From Lactarius indigo (lineage: Eukaryota > Basidiomycota > Agaricomycetes > Russulales > Russulaceae): a stretch of DNA of 64,000 nt. The stretch covers positions 1-64,000 of the forward strand of contig JAFKAC010000033.1 of assembly GCA_025766275.1 (NCBI GenBank), read 5' to 3'. Positions 44,380 through 54,752 of this stretch are shown in pieces. Position numbers and translations under genes: made by a program. The notes below the pieces were generated by a model. That model was not told the origin of the DNA, did no database searches, and saw only the letters and a program-made list of their open reading frames with translations. The number at the start of each line of letters is the position of its first letter. The stretch's first letter is position 1.

Positions 44380-45506
44380 TCACCGAAAGTCCCTGGCTGG
44401 CCAGTTGCGCTGTTCGTTGGCAATATGCTCCAATGCTGTGGCGTGCTTCAAGCGGTAAATGGAGTCCCACTTGTCATCCTGTGCACAGTGTATCATTGCG
44501 TGAAGTTGACTTACCCTCGCATGCAGCCACTCAAGCTCGAAGCTCACTGCACGGTAGTGTGTGACCTCTGCTGTGAGGGACTCATCGTTGATGCAACTGA
44601 GCACGCAGTCCATGACCTTGTCTGCCACAAAGATGACAAGGTCTTCATGGGGATATGTCAGGCGGAGGGTGGCTGATACGTGTGGTTTGGCGTAGAAGGG
44701 CTTACTGTAGACGTGTGGTGAACCTGGTATGACCCCTAGTATCAGGGGGTCCACCCCCCTGATGATCTGCATGTGTGAGGCATCCCTTGTCACGCTGTCG
44801 GGTCCGGTGATGGGGTATGGAATGTGATAGGGTCGTCGATTTGCCCTGAACCCTTCAGGCACAATGACGTGCACTGGGTCTTCAGCAGTGGTGAATGGAC
44901 AGTGGTCTGCAACTCCAGGTATGCACACATGTCCTCAATACATGGGGGACCCATCAGTGTAGACGAGCCATGGTGTGATGCGGGGATCAGTAGGGTGGCA
45001 CTTCATTCGAAGGAAGGGATGTCTTGCCAAGTAGTAATTGTCATTGTCATGGCCAGCCTCAGCAGCCTCCATCGCTCCCATCACTCACGCATCTCTCTCA
45101 GTTGGGCCACTGCTGAGTCAAGTTGTTCCTTCTGCCATGCCGCCACTACCTTCCTCCAGCCCTCCAGCTCATACTCCATCAGAGCTTGAACACTCGTCGT
45201 TGCGCAGGAAAATTCCGCAAACGCTGATGAGGTCATTGCTTGGGGGGATAATGGCGATGGGTTCTTGCTCGCCAGCATCGTTTCTGAAGATGTGAGCGAT
45301 GGCATGCTGCTCGTCAACGGGTTGGATGGGGTCGGGGAAGCAGCTGAGGATGTTGGCCCATTCTTGCATGGTGATGCGGCCCTCTGGCTGGCCAACAGGT
45401 GTGTATGGGGTGAGCTGCGTGTTGGGAACTTCAGTGGCATCGTCCTCTTCCAGTACTGTGTTGGCAGCTTGTGCAAGGGAGTTGAGGAGCACTGCTTGGG
45501 TGACAT
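44380..45506 (-). CDS. element C extra 3' ORF
   Basis: Coding sequence continues past the pol stop (TAA near 45508, then C and ATG at 45506). The best frames read GRITMQEWANILSCFPDPIQ and NDLISVCGIFLRND, then after a frame change YELEGWRKVVAAWQKEQLDS. The last part, 44928-44380, reads RPYHIPYPITGPDSV, MQIIRGVDPLILGVIPGSPH and VYSKPFYA, followed by a helical stretch (HYRAVSFELEWLHARVSQLH) and the stop. The middle block resembles the [32 protein letters not shown] module of element A in order and spacing. No zinc knuckle is seen here. Frameshifts make this copy broken. Its homology to the A and B ORF is an inference from motif order. Confidence 0.6.
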
Positions 45507-45507
45507 G

Positions 45508-48500
45508 TTAGAGTGGGGACATAGGCATGAGAGTGGGTGGTGAGGATGAGAGAGTTCGGAGGAAAAGGGGATGCTCTTCCCTGATCATGGTATCCTCTCT
45601 TTTAACTCTTTGACCATGTGCTTGTAATTCCTGATATGCCTGGAGTGCCTCAGGCGCAAACACGTCATCTTTGTTGACCCACTGGTTCTCTGAGTCTGGG
45701 TAGCCCTTCCATTTGATGAGATATTGGAGGCACTTCCCTCTGCTGAAGTGCCAAGTGTCTAGAATCACCTTGACCTTGTACTCCTCTTCTCCATCAATCA
45801 ACTCTGGTGGTGGGCACGTGAAGTTTTCCCCATGGAAGGGTGTTTGTTTATACGGTGTGAGAAGATTGATGTGGAACACTGGGTGAATACTCCACTGTGT
45901 GGGAAGTTCCAATCGATAATTATAGGGGGACATCACCTGTGTCACCTGAAAGGGTTCGTGGCGTCGTGCCACCAGTTTCGCCGTTGGTTGATTGGTTTGG
46001 AGGTGTTTCCCTTCCAGCCACACAAGGTCTCCCTCCTTGAACTTCGGCATATCTTTGTTGCGTATCCAGGCCTCCTGTGCCTTCTTCATGAGGCATTGCA
46101 CTTCCTCTCTTGCTTCCTTTAGTTGTGTCAGCCTTGTGGTCACCTGTGGTATAGGAGACAGCTTATCAGTCCAATCAGTGTGTGGGTCATACCCCATCAG
46201 AAGCTGGAATGGTGATCACTTCGTGTGCTCATGGGGCCAGTTGTTGTGCGCAAATTCTGCTATGGGTAGATAAGTGGTCCAGTCATTCTGATGTTCATTC
46301 ACCCAAAAGCATAGGTATTGTTCCAGCCATTGATTGGTCCACTCGGACTGTCCATCTGTACAAGGGTGATAGGCCGTTGACACGTTCTGTTGGACCCCTA
46401 GAATTCAACACACCTCCCACGTGAACTTTGATGTGAATCACGGGTCTCGGTCACTAATGATTTTGCATGGTAGTCCAAAACATTTGAAAACATGGTTCAC
46501 ATACAGGATCGCCATCTCCTCAGCTGTAATCTCTTCCTTGCATGGTACAAAGATAGAGGCTTTACTGCAATTGTGGTTGGTGATTGTAAGGATACTGTCA
46601 TACTGTTCTGATACTGGCAGTTTGGTGATGAAGTCCACTGCCATTGTTTGGAATGGAGTTGCCTCTAGAATGGGCATGATGTGATGCAGTGCTGCCCAAA
46701 TGGGGCACGTGTTGACTTTATTCTGTTGGCATTCGGTGGATCCTTGTACATATTCATATACGTCCTGCTGCAAATGCGGCCACCAGTAGTGTTGTTCTAT
46801 GATTCATTGTGTCCTTGCGATTCCTGGGTGTCCGTGGACCGGTAGGTCATGGTGGTTGTGTATTAGCACCCATTGCGTGGAGGTGGGTCCCGTGATTATG
46901 AACCTTCCATCCTTATACCATTCTCTGTCGATTTTCTTTAGTTGGTAGGGATCCACCCATTGTTTAATGATCTTTTCGTCCTGTTGATGTCGAGGTTGCT
47001 GGAGGTTCAGATTAATAGTGAGAGTCTTGGCCATGTTGATCGCCTTTACAAAGACTTCTGGTGGTAGTACTGTCACTTGTTCGTTGTTGTCAGCCCCTTG
47101 ATTGTAGTCAGGCCGTCATGATAGGGCGTTGGCTCAGCTGTTGTTCTTTCCCTTGATGTGGTGAATCTCAAAGTCATACTCTGACAGTTCCAACACTTCC
47201 CTTGCCACATGCCTGCTGATCTTCTGCAGTGTTTTCCAATATTGCAGGTTGATGTGGTCGGAAAAGATCTTAATCTTGTGTGGTGCTCCAGCCAACAGTG
47301 GTCTCCAGTTGTGCAGGGCTTTGACTATGGCGAGTAATTCCAGGTTGTAAATGTTGTAATTCCTTTCTGCTTCGGAAAGCATTGCAGAGTAATAGCCTAT
47401 GGGATGCTTCTTTCCATCAGCTTTCTGTTGCAACAGTACGGCTCCCACTGTGTATCTGGAGGCATCGACTTCTAGCTCGAATGGGTCTTGGAGTACTGGG
47501 TGCGCTAGCACCAGTTCTTCTGTTACTAGATGCTTCAGAGTGTTGAAGGCTTTGTCTTCCTCTTCAGTCCACCTCCACTCCGTGTCCTTCCTTGTTAGTT
47601 TGTTGAGGGGTTTGGCGTGAGTTGCAAATCTGCGAATGAAAAGCCAGTAAAAGTTGCAGAATCCTAAAAAGGATCGCACATCCTTGACTTTAGTTGGCAT
47701 TGGCCAGTCCTTGATGCCTTGAACATTTACAGGATCCATGTGAGTTACCCCCCTTTCAAGGATTACCCCCAGGTAATCCATTCGCAGTTGGTGGAAGAGA
47801 CATTTTTCCAGTTTGAAGTAGAGGTCATGTTCCACGGAAACACGCAGCACGTCCATGATGGCAGCAACATGGGTGGCTAAATCGTGGTTGAAGTGAGTGG
47901 CAATACTGATATCGTCCATGTAAACACATATCATGGTGCCCAAGTGTTCGTGCTTCGCAATGGTGTCACAATATATGTGGTTCATCATTGCTTGGAATGT
48001 TGCCAGGGAGTTGGTGAGGCTGAAGAACATGACTGTAGGTTCAAAGAGGCCGAATTTGGTTTTGAATGCTGCTTTTTCTTGATCGCCCTCGCAAATGCGT
48101 ATGTTGTTATACCCCCATCAGATGTCCAACTTCATGTAGATGTGAGCGTTGCTGAGGTCGAGGATAAGATCTTGAATGAGCAGCAGTGGGTACTGGTTAT
48201 GAATGGTGTGAGAATTGATAACTCAGTAGTCCTGTACCGGACGTAGTTTTCCGTCCTTCTTTTTTATGAAAAAGAAGGATGATGTGTATGGGGAGATGGA
48301 TGGGCATAGGTACCCTTGTTTTAATTTTTCTTTGAGGAAATCTTTTAGTTCCCCTTCCTCTTTTTGCATCATGGGGTATATCTTGCAGTCAATGGCCGCC
48401 GGCACAGATGGTTTGAAGTCTATTGTGTGGTCCCATGGTCTTGCCAGAGGGAATTGGTGTGAAGACTGTTCATTAAACAGTTTGCGGAAAGCATCATACT

Positions 48501-49011
48501 CTACCAGGAGTACGGCAGCTACTTGCTGTTGTTGTGCTTGTATGGCCAGTTCAGTCGACGTAGTGGCCTGTGCGAAGGTGTCTTCTTGCAGCTCTCAGAA
48601 GATTTCTTCCTTTTCTGCCGTGATTAGCGCTCTAGTGGTGGTTATACTAAGCAGCATTTCATTAGTTGCCAGAACTACAGGCTGCATGTTGGGGTGTATG
48701 GTGGCTTGAGTCCAGTTGATTGTAGGTTCGAACACGCTGAGCCAGGGGTATCCCAGTACCATATCTTCACTTTCCAAATCTGTGACTAGAAAGGTCATCT
48801 TTTTTATCTGCTGGCACGTTTTTACTTCCAGGTTAACATAATGAGTGATTAACCCAGCTTTGTTTTCTGTATTATCTATGTTCCATATTTTACACGGCGT
48901 GTCGAGTTTTTGCACCGGGATGCCGGCCTGTGCAGCCGTACTTGGTCAAATGAAGTTATTGGTGGCTCCTGAGTCCACCAATGTGTTGGTTTCAGTCATT
49001 TTGTAATTCAT
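45508..49011 (-). pseudogene. pol of element C: protease, RT, RNase H, integrase, chromodomain
   Basis: The protease has TLVDSGATNNFI (about 48960) and VLGYPWLSVFEPTINW. The RT has [20 protein letters not shown]-stop-WGYNN, PTVMFFSLTNS and the catalytic ICVYMDDISIA. RNase H has [31 protein letters not shown] and SDHINLQYW. The integrase finger is HGHPGIART..CQQNK, and its catalytic core lies in MAVDFITKLP, IISDRDP and HPCTDGQSEWTNQW. The chromodomain is LQYLIKWKGYPDSENQWVN, ending at 45508. In-frame TGA codons lie at 48946 (protease), 48223 and 48118 (RT) and after SDRDP. Element A has CGA at the position of the 48118 stop. Confidence 0.85.
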
Positions 49012-49370
49012 GTGGATGGTCACTGGAATTTGCAGAGATCAATGGTGCATTGTCACAATTACAGAATTACATTTTAAAGCCCTCACCCAGACTGACAGGT
49101 TTAGGTGTCCCGAAAACCCTCTTTTCCCCATAAATCTTGGAGGATGAGGTCCTTGACCTCATCTGTGCTATTGGCAACCTGCATGAGCCACCCTTTGGCC
49201 TGTTCCCCTGCTGTTTTTGTCACAGTGGCATTGATTTGAGGTATCGGTGTCGCACTTGGCACTGGAGACGCATATCCTGGCAGGGATGGTTCGTAGGCCA
49301 TTATGGAGCCCTGTGAATATCCCGCGGTTTCTGCCATTCAACTGTTTGCAGGCGGGCCTTGCTGCCACTG

Positions 49371-49953
49371 TGTTACGATTTTCCTTTGGACTCGTCCATT
49401 TCTTACTCCATTTCCCATTCCCAATACCTTACGAGCCCTGTATGACTACGCAGACCTTACATTTCTCCGATTCCTATCATGTGCCTTACTTATCAACATT
49501 CCCTTCTGATAAAGCTTGACATGTGCTAGTTTCCATTAGGCTCCTACTCACACGCAATCCCATGTGATTCACCTTTATTCCCAGTACAGTCTTCCCTTGT
49601 TCCCTTTATGTCTTCCCCTTTTGTCCCAAAGTTGGCGATGGCGCCATCTGTTTGTAGTCGCCATACAGACAGACGTCTATTTAAACCTAGTCCTACCTAG
49701 CTTGTATGGTAGACTAGACTTCTTGTGTAATACTACACCCATCTAAAGCGGATGCCTTTGCGCCTTCCCCTGTCTCAAGAACTTTCACCTTGTGCTAGAC
49801 CTTTGAGTCTTAGCCTTCCTCTACAATCCAAGTGACTATTGTCCTTGTGATCCTTGTGCACCATCCTACTGAAGCCAAGCCTTAGAGCTTGTGCTACCAT
49901 GATTTGACTGACTTGGTACAGGTCGTACCATACGCCCCTGTAGTGGCGTAACA
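49371..49953 (+). repeat. solo A-type LTR inside element C gag
   Basis: It begins TGTTACGATTTTCC and ends GTAGTGGCGTAACA, 583 bp, with the same internal blocks as the LTR of element A (TATTTAAACCTAGTCC, TAGACTAGACTTCTTGTGTA). It is flanked by CACTG on both sides (49366-49370 and 49954-49958), a 5-bp target duplication. It is therefore a true insertion followed by LTR-LTR recombination. Confidence 0.93.
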
Positions 49954-50868
49954 CACTGCCTCTGCATGTGGGGATGGGGACAGTTGCGTGAGAGATGACC
50001 CGGAGCGTTACAATTATAACAGAGGACGTTCCTTAGGTCTCGTCTTGACCCTCCTCATCCTTGTCCCCTCGCTCCTGGCCCTCTGCGTGGTAGGAATGGT
50101 GGCTGGGGCCATGTGTATGATGGTTTGCCATAATCGATTTCTTCCGACCCTGCTAGTCGTACTCTAGCTCGGTTGGCGGATGTGTCCATGGCCCAGGGGT
50201 TCATTTGTGGCAGATTCTGGGGAAGAGCCCATCCTGTGTTTCCACTCTGCTTCTTGGGTGGTGTTGGTTGACTCTTGTACTCATTGAGCCGCACTTTGAG
50301 GTGTATGTAGTTCTTTTGTCGTTTGAGGACGGTGCGTTTCCAATTGTCGAACGTGACTGGGTTGTTGAATTGGAACGCCGTTTTGAACAGCTCCTTTGGT
50401 AACCCCGATGTAAAGAGGTCAATGGTTTGGGGTTCATTAAGGTGGTAGTGAGCCTTCCGTGTGAGCTGTTTGAAGTCATTGACATACTTGTCAATGTCCT
50501 CTCCCGCCATTTTGAATCCTTTTCTGAGTATGGCCTGCGCTTGCTCCCGTTCAAGTGTGTTTTCGAATCTTTGACTGAAGCTGTCTGCTATGGCTTCCCA
50601 CAACTCTCTCGTATAGGGACTAATTCCTCATTGTATTTGCCTATTGAGCCAGTTCAGGAATGACAGGACCCATTCACTTACTGCCCCCCCCTTGATATAG
50701 GAGAGGAACAGAAGGCATCGTCAGTAGTTGTTGCGCATGATGGGGGTGTCTAGGTTCATGCCCCAGTAGATGTGCCACTGTGTTAGGAACGAGTCTACTT
50801 TCAGTCTGTCTCCATCAAAAATGGAAGGGGGCTCACTGGTTAATTTCTCGTGATGTCCTCCTCCTCCT

Positions 50869-50960
50869 GTGGTGCCTCCTCCTCCAGGTGGTCCTCCTCC
50901 AGGTGATCCTCCTCCAGGTGGTCCTCCTCCGGGTGGTCCTCCTCTGGGTGGTCCTCTCCA
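50869..50960 (-). repeat. 15-18-nt tandem repeat encoding Pro/Gly in gag
   Basis: GGTGGTCCTCCTCC-like units repeat about six times. On the minus strand they encode GGGPPGGGPPGGGSPGGG. The units differ at single bases. The repeat keeps frame, so it could change length without breaking gag. It forms a flexible linker N-terminal to the gag core. Confidence 0.8.
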
Positions 50961-51338
50961 GTGTAAATCAAACAGGACTCCTCCCCCTGGTGGTGGTGGT
51001 GGGTCCCCTCCCAGTCCTCCTATTCCTGGAGGTAGTTCCAGGATTGGGCATTGCCCAGATGGGGGGTCTCCTCGATCAGACCTTATGGCTCGAAATATTG
51101 CCGTGTCGTTGGCAGTCATGCAGATGCCGGTTTCTGGGTTGATTGGCATGAGGATTTCTCATGCCTCTTGTTGTATTGTGCGTGATTCTTCAAGCACCAC
51201 TTCTTCCATTGCTTGTGTAATTGTGGCCATGAGGGCTGGTGATTGTATGTGAATTGGTTCAGGTTCTGTGATATGTGCAGACTCAGCTCGTTCAATGAGG
51301 AGTTCTTGTATGGCTCCTCCACTACTCACTTATCAACA

Positions 51339-51989
51339 AGTTGGATGCCAGCAGGACCATGCCAGCAAAGAGGTGCCAGTGCACAAAGAAGAAGTAGGAA
51401 GAGGGGGAAAATAGGGATGTAAACTGGGGGTGTTCATGACATCCCAAGTTGTTGTCAGGGGTGCTTTGATGTCCATGCTACTAGTGGTGTCAGGTAGATG
51501 CAAATTCAAATACAATGCGACAAGGAAGAGAGGGGAGTTGTGAAAAGTAATGCATCAGGTCTAAGACCTTCACATGTACCCTGGGCCATCATCAGCAAAT
51601 AAAAAAAAGGTTGACAAGTGGTTATAACTGCTTATGATCACTGTAAGCAGTCTGAGCAGGTCCGGGATTACAAATTGCTGAAAGCAATTGTGGTCGTTCA
51701 ATGGTTTTGAAATCATTTGGCAATTATGCCCATGAATGGTAATCGCTTACATTTGCTTTTGTGGATTTTATTGCCTTTCATGAACTCAAACACTTTGCTT
51801 GGGTTGTGTGTGCTTACAATCGATTATAATCCAGACTCCAGATGATGTCTGGTTGGAAAAATTACTATGCACTTACTTGCCTTTAGGGTTTTTTCTCTCC
51901 ACTATTTCTATTATTTGTTTTATTATTCAACTGGTAATTATCGGACTAAGGTCTAGTTCTAAAGTATAGCATAATATGATAATCTACAT
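51339..51989. other. no supported gene
   Basis: Sequence to the right of element C shows no gene. It is AT-rich from about 51590 to 51980. Confidence 0.45.
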
Positions 51990-52064
51990 TCTATATTGCA
52001 AAGATTTGAACATGCAGCCTCATATTATAACAAGTGCTATTACCACTGCACCACCACATCACCA
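51990..52064 (-). ncRNA. tRNA-derived sequence (SINE head or tRNA pseudogene)
   Basis: On the minus strand, TGGTGCAGTGG (52054-52044) fits the pol III A-box consensus. GTTCAAATC, within 52012-52002, fits the B-box consensus. The gap between the two 11-mers is 31 nt, close to that of a tRNA. The D-arm stem GTGC..GCAC is intact. The anticodon and T stems pair poorly, so this is not a functional tRNA. An AT-rich tail follows for about 90 bp, as in SINEs, but no second copy was found in the window. Confidence 0.5.
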
Positions 52065-52424
52065 AAAACTTTCTAATAACATTATACTTAGATAGTAGGG
52101 GGAGATGCAGAGAGTCATGTGCTATTATCATATGAAAGCTGCACCATGATTGTATGTAGTGTATGGCCCAGGTAACCTGTGGGTATTTTTTCTGTACCTG
52201 TACCCATTGAAACCCTTACCTGCAGTGAGGAGTAAGGGTACCCATCCAAATGAATGAGGGTCAGAAAAGGGTCACAAGGGGTATATAGAACCCTTTGACC
52301 CATGCACTCAAAGTACCTTTATGTTTTTTTTTTGGTTCAAATCCTGTCAACATGTGTGTTTAATACAGTCATTGTACTACTACTCATAAGCTATGAAGGC
52401 CTTCCTCTGAACCCATGGACATCA
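52065..52424. other. no supported gene
   Basis: The stretch contains TACCCAT and GGGTACCC-like words near 52190-52240, a short inverted pair GGGTATATAGAACCC and a T10 run at about 52325. Nothing coding is supported. Confidence 0.4.
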
Positions 52425-52516
52425 CCACCCTTGGTGTTGGTGTCAGTGTCATAGCGTTGTGGCACCGCATTGGTGTTGTGGCGTTGTGGTCCTGCATTGG
52501 TGTTGTAGTGTTGCAG

Positions 52517-53730
52517 TGTTATGAACTTTCTTCTTTGGACTTGTTCTCTCTTCTTTCACTATCTCATCCCCGATACTCTACAAGCCCTGTACGATTATGC
52601 AGACCTTACAATTACCCAGTTCCTATCACACACCCTGCTTATCGATGTTCTCTTCTGATAAAGCTCAACATGTGCTAGTTTCCACTCTATTCTCAATCAC
52701 GTGCAACCCCACGTGATTTGCCTTTGCTCCCATTATGACTATCCCCTTATTCTTGTTATGCCTATCCCTTTATTCCTCGATCCAGCGATGGTGCCATCTA
52801 TTTGTAGTGGCCATACAGCCCAACATCTACTTAAACCTAGTCATACCTAGCTTGTACGGTAGACTAGACTTCTTGTGTAATAACTACACTCGTCTAACAT
52901 GATGAACAGCATCGCTAGAGAATCATACTCACAGTGAAACAAAGAGTACTGTGGTGAGATATGAAAGCACAGGGAAGCAGTTGACAGAGATGTCTTGCAG
53001 GTAAAGCAAAAGTGTCTGGCACACAGAGCAGTGAGAAACTGATTATACAATTTAAGAGGAACAGACATACCTGGCACACAGAGCAGTGAGAAACTGATGT
53101 GGACCAGGAGTGTACAAGCCTACTACTTATACTATACAGGAGGGTGACATTACTACAAGGTAAGTAACAGGGTGTCACAGAATACAAGGGATGCATTGTT
53201 CTACAACAGGACAAAGGAGTGTATGTAAAGGGAACAAGGCATACAAGAACAAGGAAAGTCCAGACACGGATGATATCATAGTGATATCATAATAAAGATA
53301 AGAGCTAAAGAAGAACAAAGGACAGAGTACAATGAAGTGTCTGGAGTGTTCTACATGATGTCATAGTACATGATGTCATACATGACGCAATGGTTAGCGC
53401 TAGATTGTACAGATCAAATGTAAGTAATCTACAAGTCCAATTAATCTAATCTAAAGCAGTCCATGCTGCAAGTCCGGTCCGTATGAGCCGCTAAGTGCGC
53501 AAGGGTCACTTATCAACATAACGCAGACGCCTTTGTGTGCTTTCCTGTCTCCTGACCCTCCTACCTTTCGCTAGACCTTCACATCTTAGCTCCCCTCTAC
53601 GGTCCAAGTGACTTACATCCTTGTGATCCTTGTGCATCATTCTACTGAAGCCAAACCTCAGAGTTCGCACTACTGATCACTTGACTGACTTGGTACAGGT
53701 CGTGCCTAATGCCCTGGTAGTAGTGTTACA
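52517..53730 (+). repeat. solo A-type LTR, itself interrupted
   Basis: It starts TGTTATGAACTTTC and ends GTAGTAGTGTTACA. It has the A-type blocks (TTGGACTTGTTC, CTTGTACGGTAGACTAGACT) on the left and the matching 3' part (TTGACTGACTTGGTACAGGTCG) after the inner insertion. TGCAG flanks it on both sides (52512-52516 and 53731-53735), proving the insertion. Without the inner D-type LTR and one 5-bp repeat it would be about 590 bp. Confidence 0.92.
52900..53518 (+). repeat. solo D-type LTR nested in the A-type LTR
   Basis: It runs from TGATGAACAGCA to CACTTATCAACA, 619 bp, and is closely related to the element D LTR. The flanks are TAACA (52895-52899) and TAACG (53519-53523), a 5-bp duplication with one later change. 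It inserted after the surrounding A-type LTR. It contains the same internal direct repeat (AGAGCAGTGAGAAACTGAT twice). Confidence 0.92.
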
Positions 53731-53935
53731 TGCAGTGCCACATCAGTATCATAGCATCACAGCGCTGTGTCAGTGTCATAGTGCTGTGGCACTGTGTCAG
53801 TGTCATAGCACTGTGGTGCCATGTCAGTGACATGGTGTTGTGACACCATGTTGATGTCATGGTGTCACTGCGCCATGTTGTTATAGTAGCACCGCTGTGC
53901 CATGTTGATGTCATAATGTTACTGCAGGGCTTGCA

Positions 53936-54752
53936 CAGTGTGTCGGTATCTTGTTGCAGTAGCCTAGCATCATGGCTGAGTCATGACGAGTCCCACACAC
54001 TGTAACAAGGCAGAAAGTGGCATGGTGGGGTACTAGTTGGAGGTGGCCAGGTAACTGTGGGCTTACACATGGCGAGCTGTTTGAAACCTAGAAAGGAAAA
54101 AAGTAGTTAGTTAGTTAGTTACATGTCAGTTAAAAGGAGGAAACTACACTTAGCTTGAGAGTTCAGTGGATGAGTGCTGAGCGCTGAGTGTTGGATGTGA
54201 TCGTGTTGATGCTATGGTGGTTAGTATTGACATGCTGACATGTTGCAAGCAACGTCTGGTCCAGCAATCTGTGTGTCCACAAAAACCTGGGCCCATGAAA
54301 AATTGTATATACTTACAAGTCAGCCATGAGACTTTCATGGGAATTACAAGCACTTACAGCTGGGCTGCGTGTGACCATGAGAAACATAAGCACTTATATG
54401 CCACATATAATAGTCCATTTGGAATCATGGCCCAATACGAGCAATTGTAATTTCAAGATAAGTCCAAATCCAATTATAATCTCCGTAAGCTCTTTCAATT
54501 TTGGTAAGCACATGAAAATTTAATTTTTATTTGCTGATGATGGCGCATGGAGTCTATTGTGCCCAATCATAAATTCCACTCTTCTCTATGACACAACACT
54601 TCGCTGATTCAAGTCTTGGCTGTCACAGTCTCTATCTGTGCCTCAGCTCCAATTTTCTCCTTTCCTATTACTGTAAGTCTACAACCAATGTATTCCTCAT
54701 AATTGGACTAACATGATCAGATCACAAGTCATCTGCATCCACCTGTCCAAAG
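53936..54752. other. no supported gene; short TTAG microsatellite
   Basis: A short run of four TAGT units lies at about 54102-54119. The rest has no recognisable domain. This may be the 5' non-coding part of the second Plavaka element, but no terminal repeat was identified. Confidence 0.4.

Larger units (their letters stand above)
49101..51330 (-). pseudogene. gag of element C, interrupted by a solo LTR
   Basis: The N-terminal part (from about 51330) includes MPINPETGICMTANDTAIFR, a Gly/Pro-rich tandem segment and PPSIFDGDRLKVDSFLTQWH. The core continues with SFSQRFENTLEREQAQAILR, INDFKQ-like helices and LFTSGLPKELFKTAFQF to 50055. In another frame comes the zinc knuckle CYNCNAPGHLSRNCP (about 50025-49981). 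An A-type LTR (49371-49953) splits the gene right after it. The remaining C-terminal piece (49368-49101) includes AYEPSLPGYASPVPSATP and ends before the protease. Gag forms the particle and binds RNA. This copy is disrupted. Confidence 0.78.
43810..51338 (-). mobile_element. element C: Ty3/gypsy chromovirus with extra 3' ORF, nearly full length but decayed
   Basis: From right to left: gag, protease, RT, RNase H, integrase, chromodomain, extra ORF, polypurine tract (GAAGGGGGGGTGA) and 3' LTR. No matching 5' LTR is found to the right of gag. There, only the 13-mer TGTTGATAAGTGA (minus strand), identical to the start of the D-type LTR, precedes gag. A solo A-type LTR interrupts gag. Several TGA codons break the frames, so this copy is not autonomous. 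Confidence 0.82.
52425..53935 (+). repeat. degenerate minisatellite, split by a nested LTR insertion
   Basis: Units of about 27 bp built from TGTCAGTGTCATAGTG and GTTGTGGCAC variants occur before (52425-52516) and after (53731-53935) the inserted LTR. They include CATGTTGATGTCATGGTGTC and similar. The two arms join cleanly once the LTR and one copy of its target duplication are removed. Confidence 0.7.

Noticed and set aside
50780..51252. Plus-strand Pro/Gly- or Val/Leu-rich frames over element C gag
   Set aside because: They are antisense to the GGGPP repeat of gag, which continues in frame into the gag core.
52334..52344. GGTTCAAATCC, a perfect pol III B box on the plus strand
   Set aside because: A T10 run sits directly upstream and no A box lies at tRNA spacing, so it cannot be a tRNA or a pol III unit in that orientation.
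54102..54119. TAGT tetranucleotide run considered as telomere-like
   Set aside because: Fungal telomere repeat is usually TTAGGG. This is a short TTAG microsatellite.
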